From positions 1-64,000 of IMG/VR virus record IMGVR_UViG_3300037261_000033: a stretch of 64,000 bases of DNA; one strand, 5' to 3'. The notes under the pieces were generated by a model. The model did no database searches, was not told where the DNA came from, and worked only from the letters and a program-made list of their open reading frames with translations. The number at the start of each line of letters is the position of its first letter. The stretch's first letter is position 1. The translations under genes and the position numbers were made by a program. Below are positions 10,001-17,325 of this stretch, in pieces. The stretch is from a virus.

Positions 10001-11610
10001 TGGATAATAAGGCCAATCTCGTCCATTAGAACGCTCCACGCGGCTTTTAACGCAGTCTTCCAGCCGTCTTCCTTGGCGATTTTAGCGAAAGCGTCAACCA
10101 GTCCGGCCACTCTCTTTCCGGCTTCCTCCGCGAGCGGAATCATCCCAATAAGTTTATCGCTCGCTAGGGTAAGTAGTGTTACTAGAGAATTTGCTATAGG
10201 TGTACCGAACGTAACTTTTATTTGCTCCCATCGGTTCGCTAACTGTTCGGTAGCTCCCGGAAGCGTTTTCAGATAATCGGAAAGCGTTTTTCCAAACTTC
10301 CCGCCGCTCGCGGATGCGTCGAGCAGCGCCTTATTCACCATCTCGATGCTGATCTGCCCTTTCTTGAACATGGACTGTACTTGGTCTTGCGACTTGCCTA
10401 AGTCCATCATCAAAGCCAACAGGATTATCCGGCTCCCGTTCATCCCGCGCGTCATCAACTCCGTGCTGTTCATGATCGCTTGCTGCGTGCGGCTGTAGGC
10501 CGTTGTCATGCTATCGATGCTCTCACCGCTAGCCGCCGCGAGTGCTGCCATCGCCTTTAGTCGCGGAACTAAATTATCCGCGCCTGTGTTAAGAACAATG
10601 AGTTGTTCCGCGCCTTTTACGAACTGCGAGAAATCGAATGAACCTTGCGAATTGGTTAGGTCATGAATTTCTTTCAGTTTCGCCTCCGCAAGCGTGGCGT
10701 TCGCCACCATCTGAATGAACGGGAACTCCGCCTTTTGCTCCGCGCCCGCCGCCTTAATACTCTCCGTGAAAAAGTCCCACGCTTTTTTTACCGCGTAGAA
10801 CGTTACGGCTAGAACTACAAGCACGGCGATTAAAGCGGTTACAATTGCCGCCGTTCCCGCGAACCCGAGACCGCCCGTAACAGCACCATCATTAACGAGC
10901 TTTTGCGCTGCGGCTGCTTCCTTGTTCGCGGTCGTTAATTGCTGCTTCAAAGCTAACTCCTCCGCTTGCGCACCCCGCAATGCGTTGCTAGCCACGACCG
11001 CTTCGCCTTGCACTCTATTCAAATCCTTTTGTGATTTAGCCGCCGCATCAGATTCCGCAGAAAATACTCCAGAGCCTACTGCCGCTCCGGTAGCGGCGGA
11101 TGTAACCACGCGCTGTTCGCGTACGTTCATTGCCGCGATCTGCGCTTCCTCTTGCGCGATTTGGGTTGCTGCTACGGCACGCGCGTAAGCTTGCTCAATA
11201 GCGATAGCTGTGTTGCGCGCCGCCATCAGCCGCGTAGTAGCCGCTTCCATCGTCGCCGCTGAAATAGCTCCGGCGTTGAACGCGGTGTTCAATGCTTGCT
11301 GGCCCGCCGCTGTTTTGCTCGCATTCTGCGCCAGCCGTTCGATTTGAAGCCCGGCCCGCTCGAACCTTACGCCAAGCTCCGCCGCGCCGCCGCCCAACCC
11401 GCCCAACGTTTGTAGCATCCGCGTCGCGATGGACGACTGCCGCACCATCGAGCCAGTGAGCTTGTCGAAGCTGCCAGCGTGTCCCTCGACCGCTTGCGTC
11501 GCCCGCTGCGACGCGGATGTGATCTGGCCGAACGCTGAAACGGTATCCTGCGTCCCTTCCGGGGCGGCGATCCTAATTCCGTACGTTGCTACGTTAGCTT
11601 CTCCGGCCAT
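7027..11610 (-). CDS. H: tape measure protein
   Basis: A 1527-residue tape measure that sets tail length and is ejected on infection. The N-terminal third is Ala/Gln-rich and helical. A strongly hydrophobic segment lies near residues 250-275 (TAAIVTALIAVLVVLAVTF). A second helical region follows to about residue 865. The usual C-terminal motif 'TGGPIYGGSGTKDDVPAML ... GGEYVLSKQDV' begins at about residue 873. A second such motif (HAGGIVG ... PGEGVFTQGQMAA) begins near 1411. Between them lie about 500 residues rich in Gly, Asn, Ser, Pro and Tyr with little helix-forming character, which is unusual for a tape measure. A sigma70-like promoter lies directly before the start codon. Confidence 0.92.
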   Translation of the reverse strand: MAGEANVATYGIRIAAPEGTQDTVSAFGQITSASQRATQAVEGHAGSFDKLTGSMVRQSSIATRMLQTLGGLGGGAAELGVRFERAGLQIERLAQNASKTAAGQQALNTAFNAGAISAATMEAATTRLMAARNTAIAIEQAYARAVAATQIAQEEAQIAAMNVREQRVVTSAATGAAVGSGVFSAESDAAAKSQKDLNRVQGEAVVASNALRGAQAEELALKQQLTTANKEAAAAQKLVNDGAVTGGLGFAGTAAIVTALIAVLVVLAVTFYAVKKAWDFFTESIKAAGAEQKAEFPFIQMVANATLAEAKLKEIHDLTNSQGSFDFSQFVKGAEQLIVLNTGADNLVPRLKAMAALAAASGESIDSMTTAYSRTQQAIMNSTELMTRGMNGSRIILLALMMDLGKSQDQVQSMFKKGQISIEMVNKALLDASASGGKFGKTLSDYLKTLPGATEQLANRWEQIKVTFGTPIANSLVTLLTLASDKLIGMIPLAEEAGKRVAGLVDAFAKIAKEDGWKTALKAAWSVLMDEIGLIIHDAISGAFTASGSTIIKGIDFTSDTHTMMEGWRAGFDKAVKDETPPVMGALKGMWNAFVTGDTGKQAADDYTKGAVSKLDQDKATLKQALDNIWKPAPTFGDQLIGGILNRQPFNVTTAGVGAGGLQAGDTPLNQIAKPVKDSDWDKYKTDLAIINDYWQQRDIIESKVTDTTEKERRIMELTTSTAKELYDPSQFEPYLGALGQVAVAEAERERKNKEIDEAIKNGSASATDAILRGLDKAKAAFGNWQQAVEKGVTDIANALSNDISTGLSDIIDGTKSVSQGFTDMALSIIKDIERIIIKMEVEYLLKLLMGGFGVGGGTTVSGGGGAGGGAGMATGGPIYGGSGTKDDVPAMLTGGEYVLSKQDVARAGGTQALDAWKHGTGGATYNQGVAHFTAGGGVQRTNFGPYEGNPNAPHNSLPYLLWRDGYYDSQGNPHQSGDISLSPDQVHGAHYGDTVTRGGVTGRFTDTTNPRLSNRVDVWNQNDPGNSQSSGVHKASDIEWTTSPGDRRFLPGSGMTPEEQAHYNAVMRDAYGGGLPGEMDLNQPGPPMDFQPPTGQAVSPWGLTGGTSTNPFLRETASWVASNADTLWAGNSISGQIGYGIPQGGYDPINLSLPSGSDVYGPYDNTMAGNTSFYDFGANNDYSPQSTETGGIGSGQPDIQAFRDIGNTSLGNIPSSPDFAAHVDYGPTYENNPGRDWFNGTQGTWNNDGSFTANADKPVLGGPSPAAPGGGTSGDAGQSVWSRTGQAGIVNDWSAGSLYTSNMDASTKSFLLGGGYGGNPNRNFVNDEERVFAAQFGARGKFDSSMWANAHPQQGDPTVSTNVGGSDAFNAAIMARETPGQRSMGSTFSGNSFGPVLQGPSNLSHLPKFHAGGIVGMEGGFQYLAGGGSVNQPINAQPGEGVFTQGQMAAIGAGMSGGNSPVSISISVTNNADGSQSARSSASGGGMTKEEWAQAAQMMSNIALQTLQTQKRRGGSLYRSQTGATA

Positions 11611-11618
11611 CTGCGCTC

Positions 11619-11647
11619 ATCATAGCGAGCAATCAGATTTGTTTCAA
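11619..11647 (-). promoter_or_regulatory. sigma70-like promoter before the tape measure gene
   Basis: On the minus strand TTGAAA (11647-11642) is followed by a 17-bp spacer and TATGAT (11624-11619), both close to consensus. The expected transcription start falls within a few bases of the tape-measure ATG at 11610, so the message would be leaderless or nearly so. No Shine-Dalgarno is evident in the remaining leader. Confidence 0.4.
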
Positions 11648-11651
11648 CGTT

Positions 11652-11795
11652 TCATTTTCGCCTGAAAATACCTACTGGAACGCATACGACTATTGTCAGG
11701 AGCAGAAACAGGGCAATCGCCACGACAGCCAACGGCCCCTCCCACCATTCGAGAGGATCATCGTAACTCGCGGGCGGTATATTGGAGGGTTTCAT
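11652..11795 (-). CDS. small single-span membrane protein
   Basis: A 47-residue frame starting at ATG 11795, which overlaps the stop of the chaperone T frame by ATGA. After about 20 polar/acidic residues (including DDPLEWWEG) there is one clear transmembrane segment (LAVVAIALFLLLTIVVCVPVG) and a basic end (IFRRK), as expected for a small N-out/C-in protein. It lies between the tail chaperones and the tape measure. I do not recognise a family. The coupling, clean hydrophobic segment and basic end make it likely to be a real gene. Confidence 0.6.
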   Translation of the reverse strand: MKPSNIPPASYDDPLEWWEGPLAVVAIALFLLLTIVVCVPVGIFRRK

Positions 11796-12139
11796 TTCCC
11801 GGTCGGCCCGCGCTCAGCGTGGAAGGTTATGAGAGCGCTGTCTAGGTGCAGCATTATTTTCACGTAATCAATAAGCTCCATCTCCGCCGCAGCCCAATCT
11901 TCTGCTTCGAATAAGGTTACGATGTCACTGAGCCTCAACGCGCCGGGACCGCTAAACCCCGGCACTCGGGTTTGGTTTAGCATTAGGAAGTTACCGAGCA
12001 GCCGCTCTAAGTCGGGGTCTTCCCCGAGATACGGTTTGTTCTCAAGCGCCGGAACGCTATCCAACGTCCCTTCATCTAGCTGCGCTTGCAGCCAACTCTC
12101 ATTTCTCCCGAACTCGAGGATCCAAAGAAGCGCTGCTTT
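11792..12139 (-). CDS. T: tail assembly chaperone, T reading frame (expressed by frameshift)
   Basis: This frame is open from just after a TGA at 12142-12140 down to 11792, but has no good start codon. The only internal start is a TTG at 12064 with no ribosome site. It overlaps the end of the G-like gene in the +1 frame and continues as '...LEFGRNESWLQAQL ... DSVPALENKPYLGEDPDLERLLG'. Position and size match the T extension of lambda G-GT. The fused G-T protein would bind the tape measure during tail assembly. I infer that it is made only as the C-terminal part of a frameshift fusion. Confidence 0.65.
   Translation of the reverse strand, partial: KAALLWILEFGRNESWLQAQLDEGTLDSVPALENKPYLGEDPDLERLLGNFLMLNQTRVPGFSGPGALRLSDIVTLFEAEDWAAAEMELIDYVKIMLHLDSALITFHAERGPTGK
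12099..12110 (-). promoter_or_regulatory. candidate +1 frameshift site at the G stop codon
   Basis: The minus-strand sequence reads CGG GAG AAA TGA in the G frame. The T frame is +1 (or -2) to G and is open across this stop, while the -1 frame closes at a TAG shortly downstream. A slow TGA with AAA in the P site, next to a Shine-Dalgarno-like GGGAG, resembles other +1 recoding sites in layout. The exact slip codon is inferred; the shift could occur anywhere between 12139 and 12099. Confidence 0.45.
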
Positions 12140-12563
12140 TCATCGCGCCCTTGGCAGTATCCTCCTCATCCGCGTCCAACTTGCCGCCGAAGTTCTCGAT
12201 GTCGCCGGACTCTTCCGCCACAAAGTCGCGGATCACTGTGCTGTCCGTTAAGAGGCGCTGGCAGTTCTCGCGGCTGTAAGGGAACGGAATGCTCTGGCCG
12301 GGATTCTCCGGGTCGTCCTGTTCCCACCCTTTCCAGTCGAGCACGACGAGCTTGTAGAGCATCTCCAACGTCAAATCTTGCTGCTTGTCGAACGGGATGT
12401 TGCCGCGATGTTTCTGGCGCAGCTTGCTCAGCCCTTTCTGGAAAAAGTCGCGCGGCTTCCCTTTTGCGGAAAAGATCAGCTTGAAGCTAATGCCCGGCTT
12501 GAACTCGATCCACTCGCCTTCCGCTTGCGCGGCCTTATCGCCAATCACGTCGTCAATTTTCAT
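12099..12563 (-). CDS. G: tail assembly chaperone G
   Basis: A 154-residue protein in the position of lambda G, between the tail tube protein and the tape measure. It has no obvious enzymatic motif. The mid region (SKLRQKHRGNIPFDKQQDL, then KLVVLDWKGW) fits the common G-chaperone pattern of a beta-rich start followed by a helical 'V.dW.g' segment. It ends in a TGA (12101-12099), where a +1 change of frame would join it to the T frame. The main unshifted product should be the abundant chaperone. Confidence 0.7.
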   Translation of the reverse strand: MKIDDVIGDKAAQAEGEWIEFKPGISFKLIFSAKGKPRDFFQKGLSKLRQKHRGNIPFDKQQDLTLEMLYKLVVLDWKGWEQDDPENPGQSIPFPYSRENCQRLLTDSTVIRDFVAEESGDIENFGGKLDADEEDTAKGAMKSSASLDPRVREK

Positions 12564-12602
12564 GTTCGTTTCGCCTCGTTTTTCCTGTTCGTTGACCGCA
12601 GG

Positions 12603-12620
12603 TAGCGCCTTTCGGCGCTA
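12603..12620 (-). other. short GNRA hairpin between tail tube and chaperone genes
   Basis: A perfect 7-bp stem (TAGCGCC/GGCGCTA) capped by GAAA in the minus-strand RNA, about 40 bases before the chaperone G start and about 30 after the tail tube stop. It has no U tract, so it is not a standard terminator. An mRNA-stabilising or processing role is possible. Confidence 0.4.
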
Positions 12621-12652
12621 ACTGAAAATTCGCCTATCACCCGCCGCTTTCT

Positions 12653-13831
12653 TTAGCTCGCCAGCGTGACCAAACCTCTCTTCACGTCCACACTGTAACC
12701 CACAGCCGGGTCAAGCAGCGCGCGCCAGTTGAAGGTCTGCATCACGTCCGCCGTGTTCCCCGGAATCGGCACGGGAGCAGCCGACACCTTCATTGTCGGG
12801 AAAGTGAACTGATAGGTGTTCGGCAAGCCGATGATTCCCAAGTCCGCAGCATTGACACGCACGGCGAAGAGTCCATTCGCGAGGAACGCTTGCAGAAGCG
12901 TGATGTCTTGGAAGTAAGTCTCGATCGTTCCCATGATCTCCATCACGTTCCGGCCCGGCTCCGCCGCGAACTCGCTCGTAGCAAGGTCGCGCGCGCGCAG
13001 CGCATTGGTGAAGTCAATAGTGATACGCTTCGCCACTACGCCGACCATCTCGGTATGGCTCGTACCCGCGCTCAGAATCGAGATACCCGATCCGGCGCGC
13101 ATCGGTGCGTTCCCGCCCGGTTCCGTAGGTGTCGTACTTCCCGCCACGCTTGTAGCTGCCGGGATGCCGTTCTTCCCGCTGAACGTGGTTTGCAATTTGA
13201 TGATCGCGCGCGCCGTGATGTCGAGAGCGAGTTTCGAGGGAATGCAGCCTGCGAAATACATGTACTTCCCGATGTCAAGGAAGCCCGCTTCGATTCCGAA
13301 GCTCCGATTCGTAACTCCGTTTCTCAGCGTAGCCGCGCGGCCAACAACTGTTAGAGCGATGGTCGTTCCGTCCGCCGTCGCGTTCGCGGGAGTGTTCGCG
13401 GTCGCGCTGCTGCTCAGTCCGATGCTTGTGGGGCTGTTGATGATGCCGATGAAACTGTTTGCCGGAATGCCGGTGCCGCTGATTCCATGATGCAAGTCCG
13501 CCGCGCTGAATGCCGCCGTCGCGCTTGTGACGGTTGGGGAAGAGTTAGTTGTCACGCCGTCCGTGATCGCCGCTGGCGCTGCCCATGTCCCGCAGAGCGC
13601 CGCCTCCATAAGCGTGTCAAACTCCGGCCCAAAGATCGCTTCCTGCATGATGTCGCCCGCCGCGTCAATGCCGACGAGTGGCATGTCCGTAATCTGCCGG
13701 TCGCTCCGAATCTCCTGACTGACGACGGTCGCGTTATTTACGCTCAGGGTTTCGCCCGTGAAACGTTGCCGCACCGTTGCGGCGTTGGAAGGTGCGGCTT
13801 CACCCCACGTACTTTCCGGTCTTAGGAGCAA
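12653..13831 (-). CDS. V: major tail (tube) protein
   Basis: A tail tube protein of about 392 residues. The N-terminal pattern 'STWGEAAPSNAATVRQRFTGETLS' followed by 'RSDRQITDMPLVGIDAAGDI' and 'FDTLMEAALCGTW' is characteristic of phage tail tube proteins of the Phage_tube type. The middle contains a variable Thr/Ala-rich insertion of about 90 residues. The start is uncertain. TTG 13831 has no ribosome site. A strong AAGGGGGA lies further upstream, and the frame is open to 13873, but the only well-spaced codon there is ATC (13855-13853). It has its own TTGACA promoter directly upstream. Confidence 0.85.
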   Translation of the reverse strand: MLLRPESTWGEAAPSNAATVRQRFTGETLSVNNATVVSQEIRSDRQITDMPLVGIDAAGDIMQEAIFGPEFDTLMEAALCGTWAAPAAITDGVTTNSSPTVTSATAAFSAADLHHGISGTGIPANSFIGIINSPTSIGLSSSATANTPANATADGTTIALTVVGRAATLRNGVTNRSFGIEAGFLDIGKYMYFAGCIPSKLALDITARAIIKLQTTFSGKNGIPAATSVAGSTTPTEPGGNAPMRAGSGISILSAGTSHTEMVGVVAKRITIDFTNALRARDLATSEFAAEPGRNVMEIMGTIETYFQDITLLQAFLANGLFAVRVNAADLGIIGLPNTYQFTFPTMKVSAAPVPIPGNTADVMQTFNWRALLDPAVGYSVDVKRGLVTLAS

Positions 13832-13879
13832 GCGAGTTCTTGATGCGTCTGAGATAAATCCCCCTTGGTTAAACTAGAC

Positions 13880-13909
13880 GTTATTCACTCTTATCCTCGC
13901 CACTGTCAA
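13880..13909 (-). promoter_or_regulatory. promoter for the major tail protein
   Basis: A consensus TTGACA (13909-13904) on the minus strand is followed at 17-18 bp by GAATAA/AATAAC. It lies in the short gap after the HNH gene stop. A start of transcription near 13875 leaves a short leader containing AAGGGGGA, as expected for a highly expressed tube protein. Confidence 0.5.
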
Positions 13910-13920
13910 CTAAATAAATT

Positions 13921-14874
13921 TCACAATAGCGGAATTTGCGCATCTCTTAATACCTTGGCGCGCTTACTGCGATTCTCTGTTACAAATAATGCCTGTTGGT
14001 TGCTGAAATGGAAACAGCTTCTCTGATGCTGCGGTCTTGATAGATCAAAAAGGGCGCACGGTATGATGTGATCAATCTCCCAAACCGCGCCGTGATTCTC
14101 TAACGTCATCCCTGCCTTGAATGTACTTTCAAGGTAGATTGCGAAATTCTTAATCGAACAACCCAGTAGCTCGACCGTTTTCGCTGTCTTTTTAATTCTG
14201 CCTTTCAGCGCGCCGGTGATTCTGCTCCTTAACGCCATCTCGATTTTGAAATTAACATCCTCTCGTAATCGCTTTTGAAAATAGCGCTGCGCAATCTCGT
14301 TACGTCTGGCTCGATATTGTTCTGGATTTCTAGCACGCCAAATTTTGTTATACCTCCGGCATCGAGCGTTATGCTTCTCACGGCGGCTGGCGGCGCGTTG
14401 CTGCTTTAGGTCACTCTCCCATGTCGGATTGTCGATCAAGAATTGGGCCTTCTTGGCTTCCCGCCGCTCGCGAAGTTTAGCGCAATATTTAGCGTTGTTT
14501 TTAGCGATTCTTGCCCGGCGCTCAGACTCGCTTAGGATTCTGCGCGGAGGATTATTTTGCCGGTACCGCTCTCTACGTTTAACGAGATTAGTATCTCTGT
14601 TTTTGAGTCGCCCCTTGCGATCATAGGCGCGATATTGTTCTCTGTTTTGCGCCCTGTGCTGCCGTTGATACGCTGTTTTCTTGGCGCGATTCTTCTTTGC
14701 CGACCTGCGCGCCATCTCCCTGACTTTCTCTTTATTCTTCGCCGCCCACCGTTTATTTTCCGCCCTGTGTTCCTCGGCATGCGTCGCGCGATATCGACGC
14801 TTAGATTTTGAAATACGCTCTCTGTTTTTAATGCGGTATAACCGTATGTATTCGCGTTGCGCTTCCGTTTTCAC
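13921..14874 (-). CDS. HNH homing-type endonuclease, free-standing
   Basis: A 317-residue protein, GTG start at 14874. Roughly the first 200 residues are extremely rich in Arg and Lys (e.g. REYIRLYRIKNRERISKSKR), with YRxxN/REKxRxR repeats that probably contact DNA. The C-terminal 60 residues form an HNH nuclease domain: 'WEIDHIIPCALFDLS' (DH plus P), a Cys/His pair, 'FSNQQALFVTENRSK' and a final Lys. This is the arrangement of free-standing homing endonucleases in phages. It separates the tail tube gene from the upstream head-tail genes, consistent with insertion into the virion operon. Confidence 0.85.
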   Translation of the reverse strand: MKTEAQREYIRLYRIKNRERISKSKRRYRATHAEEHRAENKRWAAKNKEKVREMARRSAKKNRAKKTAYQRQHRAQNREQYRAYDRKGRLKNRDTNLVKRRERYRQNNPPRRILSESERRARIAKNNAKYCAKLRERREAKKAQFLIDNPTWESDLKQQRAASRREKHNARCRRYNKIWRARNPEQYRARRNEIAQRYFQKRLREDVNFKIEMALRSRITGALKGRIKKTAKTVELLGCSIKNFAIYLESTFKAGMTLENHGAVWEIDHIIPCALFDLSRPQHQRSCFHFSNQQALFVTENRSKRAKVLRDAQIPLL

Positions 14875-14939
14875 TCTGCCGGAAGTTTCCGCTTTTCCCT
14901 GATTCGCGTAAAGCCTTGATTGCCTAACGCGAGGAAATT

Positions 14940-15347
14940 CTACAGGTCGCGCACTGCCTCTTCAAGCCGCTGGTCTTGCGCTGCCATTGCGAGCTTAGTC
15001 ATCCCGGCAGGTGCCTTCCCGGAAGAACCCTCATCAAGAAACTGGATGTACGAAATATTCGAGATTATGTAGCTGTCCCTCGTCCCATCAATCTCCAACT
15101 CTGGCGGTATCGGCATCGGAATCACTTCGCCCTTGTTCGCTTCCGGTGGAACTTCCGTGCTCGGCTCCCCTACGCTCGCGAACCATGACGCCCTCGCCCT
15201 GCCCGTAAGAACAGGCGTGCGCTCCATGATGTCCTTGTGCAAATCGAACGTGATTTTCTTCTGCAACTTCCCGGCCTTGATACCCAACTGCTTTGCGAAG
15301 TCCGCTATCGTACTACTGAACTGCGCTTGGTTTGTTGTCGCGTTCAA
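14940..15347 (-). CDS. HK97 gp10-like head-tail / tail completion protein
   Basis: A 135-residue protein with the HK97 gp10 family pattern: a helical start (DFAKQLGIKAGKLQKKITFDL), 'RTPVLTGRARASWFASVG', a central loop, and a C-terminal 'NISYIQFLDEGSSGKAPAGMTKLA' that matches the family's 'Y...le.G.S..aP.Gm'. Members join the tail to the head or complete the tail. It overlaps the downstream end of the membrane coiled-coil gene by ATGA and precedes the HNH insertion. Confidence 0.8.
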   Translation of the reverse strand: MNATTNQAQFSSTIADFAKQLGIKAGKLQKKITFDLHKDIMERTPVLTGRARASWFASVGEPSTEVPPEANKGEVIPMPIPPELEIDGTRDSYIISNISYIQFLDEGSSGKAPAGMTKLAMAAQDQRLEEAVRDL

Positions 15348-16120
15348 CTTAATGCCGCCACCTTGTTTACTATTTCGGCGGCCAGCTTTTTTCGCTCCTC
15401 GATTGCTGTCATCAAGTCCTTAATTTGTTGCTCCGTTTTTGTAATTTCAGCTAAAGTCGCTTCGGTAAGGGTGATGTCCCTATCAGTTCGCTTCAACTCT
15501 GCGTTCTCCCTTATTTTGAAAACTAGAAGGATTTTTGTATCAAGCGCATTTTGCATCATCGCGGTCATCTGGCCGTTTACCATGTGATGAATTTCATCGA
15601 TTTGATGCCCCGTTATATCAGCAACGTCGGCGACATGTTTGTTCGATACTTCGAGTCTATCCGCTGTTTCCTGAACCTTGACGGCAGTTTCTTCCGCGCG
15701 AAGGGCAACTTGCTGAACTTTCGCGGCAGCTTCTTCAGCGCGCCGGGCAACTTCATCTTGTCGCGCCCAATCCGCGACTTTCTCTGCGTGTCTTATTTTT
15801 GCCGCCTCGACTTGCTCGGAACGCCTGCGCCGCCCGTTCCAAAATGCAAGTATCGACGGAGCGACAACAGAGGTGATGAGCACCAGTATTATCGTGGTCG
15901 TAGTCGCGTTAGTGTCGATTATCCTTACCGCCTCGGGTCGCTCGACTCTTACTGACGCAGGTTCATTTATTGCGTTAGGAACCTGCCCATAAGTGAGAGT
16001 AACGAAAAGCGCGATAGCGAACGCCGCGCCCATCATCATGCCGATAAGTTCGCCCAAAGGCGGAACGCATTTCTTGCGAAGCGCGCGCCAATTTATTTTG
16101 GAGAAATCAATGTGGAGCAT
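15344..16120 (-). CDS. membrane-anchored coiled-coil protein
   Basis: A 258-residue protein when started at ATG 16120; a GTG at 16147 is also in frame but overlaps the upstream gene. Two hydrophobic segments lie at about residues 24-45 (LIGMMMGAAFAIALFVTLTYG) and 75-95 (TTTIILVLITSVVAPSILAFW). A long Ala/Glu/Lys/Gln coiled coil follows, to the end. Near residue 170 the phrase 'IDEIHHMVNGQMTAMMQNALD' resembles a 'vHtLVNsnm' segment seen in various phage membrane proteins. It sits among head-tail genes. A lysis role (holin/spanin type) or an infection-stage membrane role is possible, and neither is demonstrated. Confidence 0.65.
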   Translation of the reverse strand: MLHIDFSKINWRALRKKCVPPLGELIGMMMGAAFAIALFVTLTYGQVPNAINEPASVRVERPEAVRIIDTNATTTTIILVLITSVVAPSILAFWNGRRRRSEQVEAAKIRHAEKVADWARQDEVARRAEEAAAKVQQVALRAEETAVKVQETADRLEVSNKHVADVADITGHQIDEIHHMVNGQMTAMMQNALDTKILLVFKIRENAELKRTDRDITLTEATLAEITKTEQQIKDLMTAIEERKKLAAEIVNKVAALS

Positions 16121-16125
16121 AGGAT

Positions 16126-16902
16126 TTAATTCGTCGTTACCGCCCACGTCTTGCTTTCGAGCGTGGTCTTGTCCGCGTTCTGGATGAACGGTTGCCCGGC
16201 TGCGGTATCGGCGATGGTCAAGTTAGTCGCGCTATCGCCGCCCGCCGTAAGAGGCAGTGAAGCGTCTGCCGTTACAGTAACCGTTATAACACCACTTGCT
16301 GCGCTCGCCGTCCAACCTGCGAAGGCTAATCCGTTGATGAAGTTCGCAGTGTTAGTCGCAATGGTGGTCGCGTCCGCGCTCGTTACGTCGATATCAGTTC
16401 CGAACGCCGGAGTCGTCGTATTGGCATTAGCATCCGCGAGCGTAATCGTCCCTACGGGCGTACCGGTAATCGTGATCGTCCATCGCCCGTTAATTCGAGA
16501 TTGAACCGGAGTAGGAATCGCGTTTGTCCCTCCCGTTAAGTTGAGCGTACCGGTCGAGTTACCGTTCACCGCCAACTGCGCTAGTATTCCGTTCACGTCG
16601 GCGAGCGGAAGCGCGCAGCCGGAGAAGTTGATGTTCGCGCCCGTACCGACAGCGAACTGCGCGATCTTGTCGAACGTCGCTACCGACGCCGGAGCGATAT
16701 GACTGATGTACGGATCGCTTATCGCTATCGCGCCAGTGTCGCCGCGCGCGAACTTCCCGATGTTGTCAACGAAAGCCTGCGCAGGCTGAATCGGTGCAGC
16801 GTCCGGCACTAACGCATTGAACGGATTCCGAATGTCGCCGCCGACTTGAGACGTGACTGCCGTTAACGCGGCGACAATCGACAGAGTGAGTTTGCTTCGC
16901 AT
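16126..16902 (-). CDS. beta-rich virion protein with signal-like N-terminus
   Basis: 258 residues. It starts MRSKLTLSIVAALTAVTSQ, a hydrophobic signal-like segment, and continues as a Thr/Ala/Gly-rich beta-strand sequence with 'TITITGTPVGTITLADANANT' and 'VITVTVTADASLPLTAGG'. Such sequences are common in phage appendage or surface proteins. I do not recognise a specific family. Its position between tail terminator genes and tail completion genes suggests a virion component, but the signal-like start could also mean secretion or membrane association. Confidence 0.6.
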   Translation of the reverse strand: MRSKLTLSIVAALTAVTSQVGGDIRNPFNALVPDAAPIQPAQAFVDNIGKFARGDTGAIAISDPYISHIAPASVATFDKIAQFAVGTGANINFSGCALPLADVNGILAQLAVNGNSTGTLNLTGGTNAIPTPVQSRINGRWTITITGTPVGTITLADANANTTTPAFGTDIDVTSADATTIATNTANFINGLAFAGWTASAASGVITVTVTADASLPLTAGGDSATNLTIADTAAGQPFIQNADKTTLESKTWAVTTN

Positions 16903-16908
16903 AGCGGT

Positions 16909-17268
16909 TTAGTATTCTTTCGCGATGAATTTCTTCCCGGTCGTGGCTCCAATAATCGTGATGGTTCCGTTCGGACAAAACAATCCGCCTGTTATGTAAC
17001 TCGCTCCGGCGACAAGCTTGAATGAATTGCCGTCCACTGTAGCAGCCGCGCTAAAGTTGATATACATCGTGATGTCCGAGATATTCTGAAACTCGAAGTA
17101 GAGTCTGCCGGGCAACGCGGGCGCGAGAACTTGTGATGCGCCGCCCGCCGTGATCGTTCCGCTCCGGTCAACCGGGTCGGCGCGCGTCGGTAAGTTGATC
17201 GTCGCTTCCGCGAGGATGGTGAGTTGTAGCACGAGCGTGATAAGCACGATTGAGATTACCTTTTTCAT
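16909..17268 (-). CDS. small virion-associated protein with signal-like N-terminus
   Basis: 119 residues from ATG 17268, whose start MKKVISIVLITLVLQLTILA is a textbook signal or anchor segment. A GTG at 17316 is also in frame. The rest is a compact beta protein (SGTITAGGASQVLAPALPGR; YFEFQNISDITMYINFSA). It resembles the small phage proteins that form one jelly-roll-like domain with a 'FQN.S...mYI' strand. It lies six bases upstream of the next signal-containing gene, so the two may act together. Confidence 0.6.
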   Translation of the reverse strand: MKKVISIVLITLVLQLTILAEATINLPTRADPVDRSGTITAGGASQVLAPALPGRLYFEFQNISDITMYINFSAAATVDGNSFKLVAGASYITGGLFCPNGTITIIGATTGKKFIAKEY

Positions 17269-17325
17269 AGGAGTGATTGCCTTCGTTCCGATTCTAATTG
17301 CCTTTGCTCGTAACACAATAAATTT

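Noticed and set aside
12064-12064. Independent start of the T frame at TTG 12064
   Set aside because: No ribosome site, and the open frame and chaperone-like sequence extend upstream into G.
12099-12180. A lambda-like -1 frameshift between G and T
   Set aside because: The -1 frame hits a TAG shortly after the overlap and does not lead into the T frame.
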